Source of the DNA: Niastella sp. OAS944
Lineage (GTDB): Bacteria > Bacteroidota > Bacteroidia > Chitinophagales > Chitinophagaceae
Assembly (NCBI GenBank): GCA_024809215.1
Contig: JANUBW010000007.1
Coordinates: 421,289-485,288 of the forward strand
Length of the DNA stretch: 64,000 bases
Direction: 5' to 3'
Shown: positions 42,498-52,036 of the stretch, piece after piece
How positions within the stretch are numbered: the stretch's first letter is position 1
How the letters are laid out: every line of letters starts with the position of its first letter
The notes under the pieces: generated by a model
What the model was told of the DNA's origin: nothing
The model's input: only the letters and a program-made list of their open reading frames with translations
The model's database searches: none
Translations under genes and position numbers: made by a program

Positions 42498-43220
42498 ATG
42501 AAATCTATCCTTACCTGTTTGATAACGACTATTTCAATAGTGTCGTTTGGGCAAACCGTAAAGATCATGAAGCCAACTATCGGTACGCCCAACAATTATT
42601 CCAAACAAGAGCAGGCCTTATGGCAAACAGTTATTGAGAAGAACCGGAAGTTGGGCGATGGCAGCCTGAGCTATGACGATTTGAGTTCAGTTGAAAGAAC
42701 CTTTTTAGACAGTTTAGATAATGGGTATGGTCCGGTATCAGAAGGCCCGGGTTGTAGCTGGTATTGTGGTGGTGAAATGTATAAGGTAACATCTGATGCT
42801 TATTTGAAGGGAAGTACAAGTTATAAGCCAGACAATATTCACGATTTTGATTTGCTCACTGCGTGGGTGCCCGACACTACAAAGGGTGTGGTGGGTAAGA
42901 AGATCAATTTTCACTTTAAGCCTTTGTCGCCGAGAGTAAACGAATTCAGGATCTACAATGGTTACCTCAAAAACTATGATCTATTCAAAGCAAATTCAAG
43001 GGTCAGGAAGTTTAAGCTGTATATTAACAATAAGCCTTATGCTATACTGGAGCTTGCCGATACAACAGCTTCGCAAACGTTTAGCATTCCGGCAACCCGG
43101 TCAACCGTAAAGAACAAGGACCTGGTATTGACATTTGAGATCATGGAAATATATAAGGGCGATAAGTATTTAGATGTTGCGGTAAGTGAAATAAATTTTA
43201 GTGGATTGGATGTACATTAA
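42498..43220 (+). CDS. Secreted NADase-type glycan-binding domain protein
   Basis: 240 aa with signal peptide (LTCLITTISIVSFGQ). The second half matches the pattern of the NADase-type glycan-binding (translocation-domain-like) family: GCSWYCGGEMYKVTSDAYL, NIHDFDLLTAWVPDT, RIYNGYLKNYDLFKANSRVR and the C-terminal IYKGDKYLDVAVSEINFSG. It has no enzymatic NADase part. Binding carbohydrate at the cell surface is plausible. It is the only intact protein gene between the zeta-toxin remnant and the tRNA-Ala gene. Confidence 0.7.
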   Translation: MKSILTCLITTISIVSFGQTVKIMKPTIGTPNNYSKQEQALWQTVIEKNRKLGDGSLSYDDLSSVERTFLDSLDNGYGPVSEGPGCSWYCGGEMYKVTSDAYLKGSTSYKPDNIHDFDLLTAWVPDTTKGVVGKKINFHFKPLSPRVNEFRIYNGYLKNYDLFKANSRVRKFKLYINNKPYAILELADTTASQTFSIPATRSTVKNKDLVLTFEIMEIYKGDKYLDVAVSEINFSGLDVH

Positions 43221-43230
43221 CTTTTATGGT

Positions 43231-43490
43231 ATGATACGGATTTTTATTGCATCTATATTTACGCTAGTTACATTGAAAACAACAGCTCAAAACAAAATGC
43301 GCCCGGTGGAAGAATTAAATTAACCGAACGCGTAAAAGCGTTAGATGGTAACATGGTTTTTAACTTTGTACCATTTCTTTGGACGAAGGAGGGTAAGGAT
43401 ATAAATAAAAATAAGCGAAAGGCAGTGCCTGTAGAGGAACAGTTTAGTTTAAATCTTGACTTCAGAAAACAACTTGGGCTGGATAAATAA
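43231..43490 (+). pseudogene. Frameshifted secreted-protein remnant
   Basis: Frame 1 (43231-43323) encodes a signal peptide (RIFIASIFTLVTLKTTAQ) and stops after 30 codons. The neighbouring frame continues from about 43295 with GRIKLTERVKALDGNMVFNF, VPFLWTKEGKDINKNKRKA and QFSLNLDFRKQLGLDK, stopping at 43490. A single-base change between about 43290 and 43320 would join them into a secreted protein of about 85 aa. No family recognised. Confidence 0.5.
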
Positions 43491-43501
43491 TGTGACTTTA
43501 T

Positions 43502-43947
43502 ATGAAAGTTAAACACACCTACATGCCTGATAAAAAAATACATACCACCAATTACACTAACACATTTATTGAAGTGGCGGAAGATACGAAAGCAGATCAT
43601 GGTACAAGACCGCCAACAAAAGGCGATAAAAAGACTGTTGCAGAAATGCAGTATGAGTTGATTGCAAACAATCCCTATAAATTCACTTCAGATGACGTGT
43701 TGTTTCAGGTGTTTGCCAGCAGGAACGATCTCACAAAAGCAGAGCTAAAGAAGGCCAGGGAAGAATTCTTTTCAAAAGGGCAGGCCTGTTTAAGAGCTTC
43801 GCCATTAACAAAGAGTTATGGATTTGGTGTGCATTGTGATACCGAGGGTAAAGTGGCGTTGTACGGAGTTGAACTGACAAATACCAGAAATTCCTGTCAG
43901 ATGCAAAGGTAAAGAAGGTGAAGGCGATGCGGACGTCGAGGAAGTAG
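43502..43947 (+). pseudogene. DUF6157 family gene with 3' frameshift
   Basis: The frame from 43502 gives a protein with KIHTTNYTNTFIEVAEDTKA, MQYELIANNPYKFTSDDVLF, FASRNDLTKAELKKAREEFF and SKGQACLRASPLTKSYGFGV, matching the DUF6157 family of small proteins. Near 43879 one A appears to be missing: the frame read gives VELTNTRNSCQMQR and stops at 43912, whereas adding one base gives VELTKYQKFLSDAKVKKVKA, the expected family C-terminus, stopping at 43947. Function of the family is unknown. The protein may still fold, as only about 20 C-terminal residues are changed. Confidence 0.7.
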
Positions 43948-44054
43948 GAAATGACTAATATTTAGACTTTTAAGCATTTATTTGGTAGAAACGAAAGAGA
44001 AACATATATTTGCAACCCGATAAAATAACCAGTTGTTTTATCAGGTTGATTTAC

Positions 44055-44130
<76 letters not shown>

Positions 44131-44137
44131 TCTTTCA

Positions 44138-44170
44138 AAGGTCTGCAGCAATGCGGGCCTTTTTTGTTTT
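44138..44170 (+). terminator. Terminator after tRNA-Ala
   Basis: AAGGTCTGC pairs with GCGGGCCTT (two wobbles) around a 6-nt loop, then TTTTTGTTTT. Confidence 0.75.
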
Positions 44171-44221
44171 CCAGAATAGGGTAACTACAGGATTACCTGA
44201 TTCATGCTTAAATTTACCCTC

Positions 44222-44911
44222 ATGAAAACAATTGGGCTCATAGGCGGCACCGGTTGGGTGTCAACTGTAGACTACTACAAGCTCATCAACGAATTGATCA
44301 ATGAAAGATTAGGCGGTGTTCATGCTGCAAAGCTGATCCTTTATTCACTCAATTTTGGTGAAATTAAACCCCTTCTCGATATAAATGACTGGGATAGCAT
44401 TAGTCGCATTTATACAAATGTTGCCATTAAGCTGAGGGAGGCTGGCGCCGACTGTATTGTACTTGCTGCTAACACACCTCACCTCATTGCTGATAATATT
44501 AAGTTAGCCAGTCAGCTTCCTTTGATCCATATCGCTGAGGCTACATCTAAAGCCATAAAGGAAACCGGCCTTAAAAAAGTGGGGCTTCTTGGCACCAGAT
44601 TCACAATGGAAAATTCGTTTTATAAAGATACGCTTGCCGATCATGGGATTGCTTGCATTGTTCCAAATGAAACGGAACGAACCTTTATCCATAACTCAAT
44701 CCTTAACGAAATGGTTAAAGGCATTTTTACCGACGTAGCAAAGGCTTCCCATCTTGAGATCATCAACAGTCTTATATCTCAAGGCGCTGAAGGCATCGTG
44801 TATGCTTGTACTGAAATTCCCATTTTGCTGAAGGATATAAGCTTTCCCGTTACAACATTTGATACCACCCTTATTCATGCAAAAGCGGCAGTAGCATTCG
44901 CAATTGATTAG
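44222..44911 (+). CDS. Aspartate/glutamate racemase family protein
   Basis: 229 aa from the ATG at 44222. The N-terminus KTIGLIGGTGWVSTVDYY and the fold pattern match the Asp/Glu racemase family (PLP-independent, two-base). The first catalytic cysteine, normally in CNTxH, is replaced: the motif reads LAANTPHLIAD (about residues 79-89). The second catalytic Cys is present in YACTEIPIL (about 192-200). The YgeA/EcL-DER group also has only the second Cys, so this may be a one-cysteine variant with changed substrate preference. It is intact although decayed genes lie on both sides. Confidence 0.85.
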   Translation: MKTIGLIGGTGWVSTVDYYKLINELINERLGGVHAAKLILYSLNFGEIKPLLDINDWDSISRIYTNVAIKLREAGADCIVLAANTPHLIADNIKLASQLPLIHIAEATSKAIKETGLKKVGLLGTRFTMENSFYKDTLADHGIACIVPNETERTFIHNSILNEMVKGIFTDVAKASHLEIINSLISQGAEGIVYACTEIPILLKDISFPVTTFDTTLIHAKAAVAFAID

Positions 44912-44993
44912 CCGTCCTCAGGACGGGGCAGGACAATTCCCCGGCATTGCTACAATAATTTGCTATTATTGACATGCCATATGAAAAAGACTT

Positions 44994-45558
44994 GCACTAG
45001 ACGCCACCCACACAAAGAACTGGGATTTCTATTGCACCGGTGGCCGTAATGGCGGTACCTGGACGTCCATTCCCGTTCCCTCGCATTGGGAACAGCACAG
45101 CTTTGGCAATTATAATTGTGGCCGCGATAATGTTACCTACGGTAAAAACTTTGTTTATGCCGATGAGAAGGGCTTGTATAAAACGCAAGTCAACGTTCCT
45201 GCCAACTGGCAAAACAAAGAGATCGGTAGTGCGCCCTGGATGTATCCTGAGCTTAAAGGGTATTTTGCAGATATTGTTTGGATAGAATTAAACACACTGG
45301 AAGGCAGGTTTACTATTGCATGATGAAGACCTGTTTGTGCGGTTGTTTAATTTCTATGGAGTAAGTGGAGCAAAACCTACGCCTGAATTGCCTAAAGGTG
45401 ATATCTCTTTTCTTGACGGTATTCCACCTGTAGGAACAAAGTTTGGTGTAAGTACTGTAAGCGTACAAGCGCTTGGGCCCACTAGTGAATTGAATGACAT
45501 ACACAAAACAGTTAAACGCACGCTTTACTTCTACTTTGGTTTACCCTTAAAAAAATAG
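44994..45558 (+). pseudogene. GH2 glycosidase remnant with internal deletion
   Basis: From about 44994 the frame reads THTKNWDFYCTGGRNGG, WTSIPVPSHWEQHSFGNYN and YGKNFVYADEKGLYK, the N-terminal sugar-binding domain of GH2 beta-galactosidase-like enzymes, up to NWQNKEIG. It then joins directly to SAPWMYPELKGYFADIVWIE and, after one frameshift at about 45310-45323, DEDLFVRLFNFYGVSG, GDISFLDGIPPVGTKFGVS and RTLYFYFGLPLKK, which is a GH2 C-terminal region. The catalytic TIM barrel and more (probably over 600 codons) are missing. An ATG at 44981 with a KKT start is out of frame. Clearly non-functional. Confidence 0.75.
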
Positions 45559-45563
45559 ATCCC

Positions 45564-46223
45564 TCATTTAATTATTTTTTCAACCCACTCACTGGTGGCT
45601 TTTACCAGCATGCTCATGGTATCTACTTTTTTTCCTGCTTTAAAGCTATGATCGGCGCCTTCGAGTTTTACCAGTTTAGCTTTCTTTAGCCCGCCACAAA
45701 CCTGTTCAATAAGGTCCCATTGTGCCAGCGTGTCTTTGGTGCCCTGCAAGAAAAGCTTGGGCACTTTTACTTCTTTTAAATGATCGGCCCGGTCAATGGA
45801 AGGTTTGCCTGCTGCATGCAAAGGAAATCCATAAAAGATGATGCCCTGTACTTCTGCATCGGGGTGGGTTGCTAAATATTGTGAGCTCATACGGCCTCCA
45901 AACGATTTACCGGCTGCAAACAAAGGCAGTTCGGGGAATTTAGAGCGTGCCATATTGATGGCCGCTTCAATAGTCTGGTGTGCTACAGCCGGTGTATCGG
46001 GACGGCCTTTTTTATTCTCGGCAAATGGAAAGTTGAATCGCATGGTGCCAATGCCCACAGCTGCCAACGATTCAGACAGCGTAACCATAAAAGAATGGTC
46101 CATACCAGCACCGGCGCCATGGGCCAGCGTTAACAGGCAGGTGGCGTTGGCCGGAACATTATATTCGGCAGTTACTTTACCTATGGTGGCTGAAACAGGT
46201 AATGAAATGCGTTTGGCGCTCAT
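45564..46223 (-). CDS. Alpha/beta hydrolase, KANL3/TEX30-like
   Basis: 219 aa, no signal peptide. N-terminal LTLAHGAGAGMDHSFM (oxyanion region, about residues 31-46), FNFPFAENKKGRPD, nucleophile Ser in AAGKSFGGRM (about 105-114), FYGFPLH, acid in LQGTKDTLA (about 159-167) and His in GADHSFK (about 189-195). This matches the Abhydrolase_11 group (KANSL3/TEX30-like), cytoplasmic hydrolases of unknown substrate. Complete triad; normal length. It faces the GH2 remnant tail to tail, 5 nt apart. Confidence 0.86.
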   Translation of the reverse strand: MSAKRISLPVSATIGKVTAEYNVPANATCLLTLAHGAGAGMDHSFMVTLSESLAAVGIGTMRFNFPFAENKKGRPDTPAVAHQTIEAAINMARSKFPELPLFAAGKSFGGRMSSQYLATHPDAEVQGIIFYGFPLHAAGKPSIDRADHLKEVKVPKLFLQGTKDTLAQWDLIEQVCGGLKKAKLVKLEGADHSFKAGKKVDTMSMLVKATSEWVEKIIK

Positions 46224-46270
46224 AGTCTTTATTTAAGAATAAAGATAACGCTTCATTGAGTAGCTGAGCA

Positions 46271-48682
46271 TTATTTAATTAGCGCCACTGTTCCTTTAAC
46301 CTGGTGGGCAAGGCCAAGCCCATCTTCCCATACGCAGTTGAATACATAGGTTCCGGTTACTTGTATATAACCGTTTGTTTCACCATTCCATCGCTGGTGA
46401 ATATTGTTGGTTTGAAAGATCATTTGCCCCCATCGATTATAAATGACCATTTTGTAATTCTTTATTTCACATTGTCCAATGTGCGGGCCAAATAGCTCAT
46501 TCAACCCGTCGTGGTTAGGCGAGAAGGCGCTGGGAAACATAACACACCGGGTAAACAGGGTGTCGCAATATTCGGTTTTGGCAATGGCTGTATCAAATGC
46601 CATACAGCCGTTTATGTCTATAGCTTGTATGGTTGTTCTGGTATCGCTGTTAATAGTAGTATTGAACGTGCTCTTTGTTGTTGGCTGCAGGTTGTTCCAT
46701 ATGTATTGTATGCCGGTATTGTTGCTTAGCACCGTTGCATTAAAGGTCACCTTTTGTGTGGCGCACACCAGGGTGTCCTTTGGATTAATAGCAAGTTTTA
46801 ACGCAGGCGATTGTTCAATAAAAAAAGATTCTTTTAATGTACAGCCAAAATTATCTTTTACGATCAAAGTGTTTGCGCCGGGTGGAATGTTCGTGTAGTT
46901 CGTTTGCTTACTGAAAGGGGAGTTGTTAATGGAAAAGGAAAGTGTGGCGGTTCCTTTTCTTACAGAATCAATGATAAGCATGCCGGCAGGTAAACCACAA
47001 TACGCATCTTTTTTTGTGAGCCATAATTTCTCTGGCCCTGCTACCGGTTGAACGGCCACCTGTTTTTGTAAGCTACAGCCGGCATCGTCATAAATAGTGA
47101 TGGTGTAGTTACTTGCTCGAAGGTTTTTAAAAGAGGCATCGTTGCCTGTGGGCTCGCTGTTCAATGCATATTTGTATGGCGGCGTACCGCCTTGTACCTT
47201 ATCAATAGTTATACTACCATCGTGTTGGCTGCAGTGATCGCCCACTGTAGATATAATGGCAGTTTGAATAAAGTTCGATGCTGCCGGCATATTGAAATAT
47301 AAAGTGGTGTCTTTGTGCGAGGTAAGGTCTGTGACTTTTACCGAATAATTACCTGCACATACATTTGAAAGGGTAGGGGTTGTAGCCCCATTGCTCCATT
47401 CATATTTAAAATTGCCACTACCGCAGCCGGCTATTACTGTCACGGAGCCTGTACAGGAACAACCCCTGGGTGGTTTGAAATTGGTCTCAACTTTTAATGG
47501 AGCGTTCACCGCAAATTGTACATTGAAAGAATCCATACGGTTACAGGCGCCGTTTATTGTTTGGTAGTTGAGATAGTATTTGCCTTCCTGTATTGCTTTC
47601 ACCTGGTCGCCATTGACGTTATTGCCGTCGGGGGTTGTCCACCATACTGAAGTTACTTTATTGTTACAGGAAGAAAGCGCTGCTTTTAATTGTGTGCCCA
47701 GGTTGGCACAAATGGGCGAATTGTCTACAGGCTGAATGTTTGTTTTTACTGTACAGGTTGGCGCCTGGCAAAGTTCTGCATAGCTGGCAACACCGTAAAT
47801 AAATATATTGGCACTGCCTATTACAATGGAGGGAGTACTATTAACGGTCATTGTAACCGGGTCAACCTGGTAAATATTACCCCGGTCGGCAACGTACAAA
47901 AAGCCATCACCTAAATTGGTCAATCCAAAATAACCGATAGTGGTTGAGTTAATAAACTTTTTTGTGGTGATGGCGCCTGTACGTACATCGATCTTTGCAA
48001 TTGAATTATTTGTACAGGAGAGGTACAGCATACCGTCCATAAAGGTGAGGTCGCCTGCAGAGCCGAGGTTAGCGGTTGTCAGGTTGGCAATAACGCAGAT
48101 TTCCCAGGTAGCGAGGTTTACCTTAACGATCTGCACCCCCATTGTAGCATCATAAGCAACTACGTACAGGTTGCCTGCGGCATCAGCAGTCATTGCGTTG
48201 GATACTGTATAATTGTCGAGCCCTTTTACAAACTCCATGCCTGCATTACCCGGGTCTATTTCATAAATGCCATTGGGAAATCCGCCGCAACCATACAGCT
48301 TGCCATTCGATGCCCAGGTAATGTCAACCACGCTTACGGGCATTATGCCAACATGTTTCCAAATGCCGGTATTAAGATCGCCCCAAAACAGGCTGCCAAA
48401 TGCTTCACATGCCCAGATAATGGAACTTGGTTTGCATGATGCCTGGCTGGAATTAAGATAACAGGAAAAGTCTTTTTCGTCTGTAAGGCCGTTATTGTCA
48501 TCGTCAATAAGATTGCCGCAGATCTCAGTTGCTTGAGTGCGTTGCTGAATACGGGCTTGTGGTATTTGGGCCGTTGTGCTCTTATGATTAAGATCAACGG
48601 GTTGCGAAAATGCATATGGCATGCAAACCCATAATAACATGGTTATCGCAAAAGTTTTGGTATCGGGGAACGCTACGCTCAC
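46271..48682 (-). CDS. T9SS type B cargo protein with SprB-like repeats
   Basis: 803 aa. A signal peptide lies near residues 9-26 (FAITMLLWVCMPYAFSQ). The first third resembles a beta-propeller with phrases such as YGCGGFPNGIYEID, followed by Ig/SprB-like modules (CSCTGSVTVIAGCGSGNFKY, EWSNGATTPTLSNVCAGNYS) near residues 410-620. The C-terminus AFSPNHDGLNELFGP...IYNRWGQMIFQ...YIQVTGTYVF is the gliding-motility-associated type B sorting domain. The protein should be exported by Sec, then moved across the outer membrane by the type IX system and kept at the surface. Confidence 0.9.
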   Translation of the reverse strand: MSVAFPDTKTFAITMLLWVCMPYAFSQPVDLNHKSTTAQIPQARIQQRTQATEICGNLIDDDNNGLTDEKDFSCYLNSSQASCKPSSIIWACEAFGSLFWGDLNTGIWKHVGIMPVSVVDITWASNGKLYGCGGFPNGIYEIDPGNAGMEFVKGLDNYTVSNAMTADAAGNLYVVAYDATMGVQIVKVNLATWEICVIANLTTANLGSAGDLTFMDGMLYLSCTNNSIAKIDVRTGAITTKKFINSTTIGYFGLTNLGDGFLYVADRGNIYQVDPVTMTVNSTPSIVIGSANIFIYGVASYAELCQAPTCTVKTNIQPVDNSPICANLGTQLKAALSSCNNKVTSVWWTTPDGNNVNGDQVKAIQEGKYYLNYQTINGACNRMDSFNVQFAVNAPLKVETNFKPPRGCSCTGSVTVIAGCGSGNFKYEWSNGATTPTLSNVCAGNYSVKVTDLTSHKDTTLYFNMPAASNFIQTAIISTVGDHCSQHDGSITIDKVQGGTPPYKYALNSEPTGNDASFKNLRASNYTITIYDDAGCSLQKQVAVQPVAGPEKLWLTKKDAYCGLPAGMLIIDSVRKGTATLSFSINNSPFSKQTNYTNIPPGANTLIVKDNFGCTLKESFFIEQSPALKLAINPKDTLVCATQKVTFNATVLSNNTGIQYIWNNLQPTTKSTFNTTINSDTRTTIQAIDINGCMAFDTAIAKTEYCDTLFTRCVMFPSAFSPNHDGLNELFGPHIGQCEIKNYKMVIYNRWGQMIFQTNNIHQRWNGETNGYIQVTGTYVFNCVWEDGLGLAHQVKGTVALIK

Positions 48683-48861
48683 AAATTATATTAAAAAATG
48701 TCAAATTGAATTACCGGGCGTGTTGGTAAGGTTCAACATTTGTTTAATTCAGGCCTATCTCACCGGGGCACACCTTGGTTTGTTCAATGTGTGCCATTGA
48801 AAAATGATTTAACTTTTTTGGGTTAATGGTAGTGGGTAAGCAGTAATTGAATAATGGATTC

Positions 48862-50262
48862 CTAACTGTTTCGCAATGCTTCTATATCAGAAAGTGTTTT
48901 TGGCAATGATCTTCCTAATTTCTTGCTGCCATTCGAAGTGATCACATAATTGTCTTCAATACGTATGCCTCCGAAGTTACGATAATCGTTCAGCAATTCG
49001 TAATTAATAAACGATGTATGTTTTTGTTCTGTTTTCCAGCGATCGATTAGTTCAGGAATTATATATATACCAGGTTCAACAGTAAGCGCAAAACCCGCCA
49101 ATAGCGTCTTGCCAAGGCGAAGCGATTTCCAGCCGAACTCAGTGCTTTTTTTCAAATGGTCATCATAACCCACCAATGGTTCACCCAGGTCTTCCATGTC
49201 ATGCACATCCAATCCTATCATATGCCCAAGTCCGCACTGAAAGAACATGGTGTGGGCGCCGGCTGCTACGGCATCTGTAGCATTGCCTTTCATTAAACCA
49301 ACACCTATCAGGCCTTCCGCCAGTTTAATACAGGCCTGGGTATGCACTTCTTTATATTGTATACCAGGTCGAAGTAGGGAAACAGCATGCTCAAGTGCAT
49401 TCAGCACAACATTATATAAATCGGCCTGGCGGCTGGTGAATTTTTTGCCTACCGGAAAGGTGCGGGTAAGATCACCGGCGTAATGCATGCTGTTTTCTGC
49501 ACCTGCATCAACCAATACCATTTGCCCTTCCTGAATGGTATTGCCGTGATAGTGATTGTGCAGGGTTTGTCCGTTTATGGTTAGAATAACAGGGTAGCTG
49601 AGTCGCCCGTTATTAGCCAGCGCAATAGCTTCTACCTGTGCTGCCAGTTCATACTCCTTCATACCGGGCCGCGCGTTCTGTATGGCTGCCAGGTGCATTT
49701 CAGCGCTGATGGTTACGGCATTATCCATTTCGGCTATTTCCCGCTCTTCTTTTATTTCCCGTTGCGCTATAACCGAACGAATAAGTTTTTCTGATACAAA
49801 CTGTTGTAATTGTGCTATGGAAGTATCTAACAGGTTGGCCAGTTTTATTTTGTTCTCGGGCCGGTAGGGCGGAAGTATATGTATGGGGCGCTGTGCCTTG
49901 CGGGCTGCTGCCAACAGGCTGGCGAGTTTGGCGCTGTTGTCACTTTCTGCTATACCAACCGATTCTGCCAGTTCCTGTACCAGCGGTTGTGGGCCTGTCC
50001 AAATGATATCATCGATGCTGACATTCTCACCAAACAGTATTTCCCTGTTTTCATCGAGGTCAAAGATCACGGCCAGGCTGGGCTGATCGAGACCGATATA
50101 ATACAAAAAGGTACTGTCCTGTCTAAATGGGTAGCAGTTGTCTTTGTAGTTCATACTGCTGTCTTCATTACCCAGCAACAACACAATACCATTGTTAAGT
50201 TTTGATCTCAGTTGTTGCCGGCGGGCTATATAAATGGAGCGGTCGAAGAGGTGTTGGGTCAT
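48862..50262 (-). CDS. pepP: Xaa-Pro aminopeptidase (second copy, M24B)
   Basis: 466 aa. The AMP_N domain (about residues 5-140, with DSSMNYKDNCYPFRQDSTFL and YYIGLDQP) is followed by the creatinase-fold domain. Metal ligands are visible in VLVDAGAENSMHYAGDLTRT (Asp, Asp), CGLGHMIGLDVHD (His), ALTVEPGIYI (Glu) and GGIRIEDNYV (Glu). It cleaves Xaa-Pro N-termini. It is longer and clearly different from the enzyme encoded at 18522-19814. Transcribed leftward, alone. Confidence 0.93.
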   Translation of the reverse strand: MTQHLFDRSIYIARRQQLRSKLNNGIVLLLGNEDSSMNYKDNCYPFRQDSTFLYYIGLDQPSLAVIFDLDENREILFGENVSIDDIIWTGPQPLVQELAESVGIAESDNSAKLASLLAAARKAQRPIHILPPYRPENKIKLANLLDTSIAQLQQFVSEKLIRSVIAQREIKEEREIAEMDNAVTISAEMHLAAIQNARPGMKEYELAAQVEAIALANNGRLSYPVILTINGQTLHNHYHGNTIQEGQMVLVDAGAENSMHYAGDLTRTFPVGKKFTSRQADLYNVVLNALEHAVSLLRPGIQYKEVHTQACIKLAEGLIGVGLMKGNATDAVAAGAHTMFFQCGLGHMIGLDVHDMEDLGEPLVGYDDHLKKSTEFGWKSLRLGKTLLAGFALTVEPGIYIIPELIDRWKTEQKHTSFINYELLNDYRNFGGIRIEDNYVITSNGSKKLGRSLPKTLSDIEALRNS

Positions 50263-50304
50263 GATCTTTTTTGGTACAAATTAATGAATGTGGCACGAAT
50301 AGGG

Positions 50305-50336
50305 ATAAAAAAGCCATTCTGTAGAAACAGAACGGC
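50305..50336 (-). terminator. Intrinsic terminator after T9SS type A gene
   Basis: On the minus strand GCCGTTCTGT pairs with ACAGAATGGC (one wobble) around TTCT, followed by six T. Confidence 0.85.
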
Positions 50337-50359
50337 GTTATTGATCGTACCCTTAAAAA

Positions 50360-51640
50360 CTATCTTGAATTTCTTTTTACAATTGCCTGGGTGCTGATCT
50401 CTTTTTCATTGGCCACCTTAATATAGTAGGTGCCGGGGGGTACATCAGCCATTCCAATTATTGCGCTTTGTTGTATGTTAAATGTTTTTATTATGCTTCC
50501 GTTACTGTTCATCAGTTGGCCGTTCACTGTTTTGTTTTGCCAACCCTGCGGAACAGAGATGTGTAACTCATTCAATACCGGGTTAGGATAAGCGTTTATC
50601 TTTACTGTGTCGTTTGCGTTTCCCGGGCGCACAAACTTTATTGGTGAATATCTGTATTTCCCTTCTTTATCAACCATTTTAAGGCGATAATAGATCACAA
50701 CAGCGTTTGTGTTTTTAACCGGGTCCTTATATGTATAACTATTAACACTTGAAAGATCTTCGGCCGGGAACAACAGGGCTATCTGCTCAAAATTCTGGTT
50801 GTCGTAACTTTTTTCAATACTGTAGTAGTTTATGTTTTGTTCCTGGTTGCTGCTCCATGTAAGCCATACTCTTTCACTTGTAAGCTGGGTAGTGAAGTTT
50901 AACAGTTTTACCGGAAGTAAGCTCAGCGCAAGGTCACCGCCCTGCATATTCAGGCTAAACAGGTCGTTGCCATTCCAGCCGTGCTGGCTTTGATAATATC
51001 CAACCCGCATGGTTACACTGCTGGTTGATGGCGTGCTTACCCTGAACATTTGGGTAGAATCATTTTCATCTATGCCCTGGCCGCCGGTGGTTTTTGAACT
51101 GGTTGCTGAGCCCCATACCTTATTGCCATCCTGCGTTACTGCTACCTGCGGGGCGCTGCTAACGTACTCCCAATTAGGATTGTCGACCGTGATGGCGTTG
51201 AACTCACTCATTTGGTTGCTGCCATCGATACCCATGAACACACTGCTGAAATTAAACACTGGTGTGGGCGTGGTTGAGCCGGTATTTACAAATGTGATGG
51301 TAAACACGGCGTAGTGATAACCAATACCACCCAAAGAACTTAATTGAGGTTGAAAGGCGGTGGTAGAAGCGCCTGAAGGCGTAGCGTCAATGCCTGATAG
51401 TGATACGCCAGTCAAACTGTCTATTTTAACCAGAGCGTCTATTAAACCTGTGCCTGTTATTTTTGAGAACCGATAAACACATCCTGGCTGTAGGTCTGTT
51501 CCTGATACTATAGTGGGCGCATTGAAATTGAGCGATTGCGCCTGGCTAACAAAGCTGTATAACGACATTACAATGAGTAATGCAATTCTTTTAGTTGAAA
51601 GCAGTGCCGTTTTGGTTAATGACGGGTACAAATGTTTCAT
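50360..51640 (-). CDS. T9SS type A cargo protein
   Basis: 426 aa. Signal peptide near residues 18-34 (ALLIVMSLYSFVSQAQ). The middle is a beta-sandwich with LPVKLLNFTTQLTSERVWLT and WSSNQEQNINYYSIEKSYD, the FN3-like module often preceding the sorting domain. The C-terminus INAYPNPVLNELHISVP ... MADVPPGTYYIKV is the type A (Por) secretion domain. Expected at the surface or released. A terminator follows. Nothing specific is known about the N-terminal part (about residues 35-240). Confidence 0.88.
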   Translation of the reverse strand: MKHLYPSLTKTALLSTKRIALLIVMSLYSFVSQAQSLNFNAPTIVSGTDLQPGCVYRFSKITGTGLIDALVKIDSLTGVSLSGIDATPSGASTTAFQPQLSSLGGIGYHYAVFTITFVNTGSTTPTPVFNFSSVFMGIDGSNQMSEFNAITVDNPNWEYVSSAPQVAVTQDGNKVWGSATSSKTTGGQGIDENDSTQMFRVSTPSTSSVTMRVGYYQSQHGWNGNDLFSLNMQGGDLALSLLPVKLLNFTTQLTSERVWLTWSSNQEQNINYYSIEKSYDNQNFEQIALLFPAEDLSSVNSYTYKDPVKNTNAVVIYYRLKMVDKEGKYRYSPIKFVRPGNANDTVKINAYPNPVLNELHISVPQGWQNKTVNGQLMNSNGSIIKTFNIQQSAIIGMADVPPGTYYIKVANEKEISTQAIVKRNSR

Positions 51641-51982
51641 ACTTGTGGTTTGTAAGGGTGATACAAAAGGTAACTACGACCACAGGTATTGGAAATAAAT
51701 AGGCTGATTCAGTGGAAATTGGAAAAGTTCTATAGGAACATCAAGGCCGTAAATAATAATTTACGCTAAAAGAAATTCGTTGGAATGGATTGTTTTGTAG
51801 AAACGGGCCTTATGCAGTAGGAGATTGGGTACGAATACTTGATTTAAATTTCTAATACAAAGATTAGCATGTTTTTTTAAATATGCAAGTAACCGGCCAT
51901 TTTTTCAAAGATTCTTGATCTGGAATAAGTGGGCGGTGAAGGCAGGTTGATTTTCAGATAGATACAAAGGGTGGTATAAAAT
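51641..51982. other. Intergenic region, nothing recognised
   Basis: 342 nt upstream of the T9SS type A gene and downstream of the NHL gene, both leftward. A/T-rich; no stuttered array, no RNA gene and no frame of note. TACCTTTTG on the minus strand near 51665-51673 is one base too long to be a -7 consensus. Confidence 0.4.
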
Positions 51983-52014
51983 AAAAAAGGTGGATCAACC
52001 GGTCCACCTTTTTT
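51983..52014 (-). terminator. Bidirectional-looking terminator after NHL gene
   Basis: AAAAAAGGTGGA (51983-51994) pairs perfectly with TCCACCTTTTTT (52003-52014). A and T runs make it symmetric; it serves the leftward NHL gene, whose stop is 23 nt away. Confidence 0.88.
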
Positions 52015-52036
52015 ATTTATGTATTTCGCAGGTATA

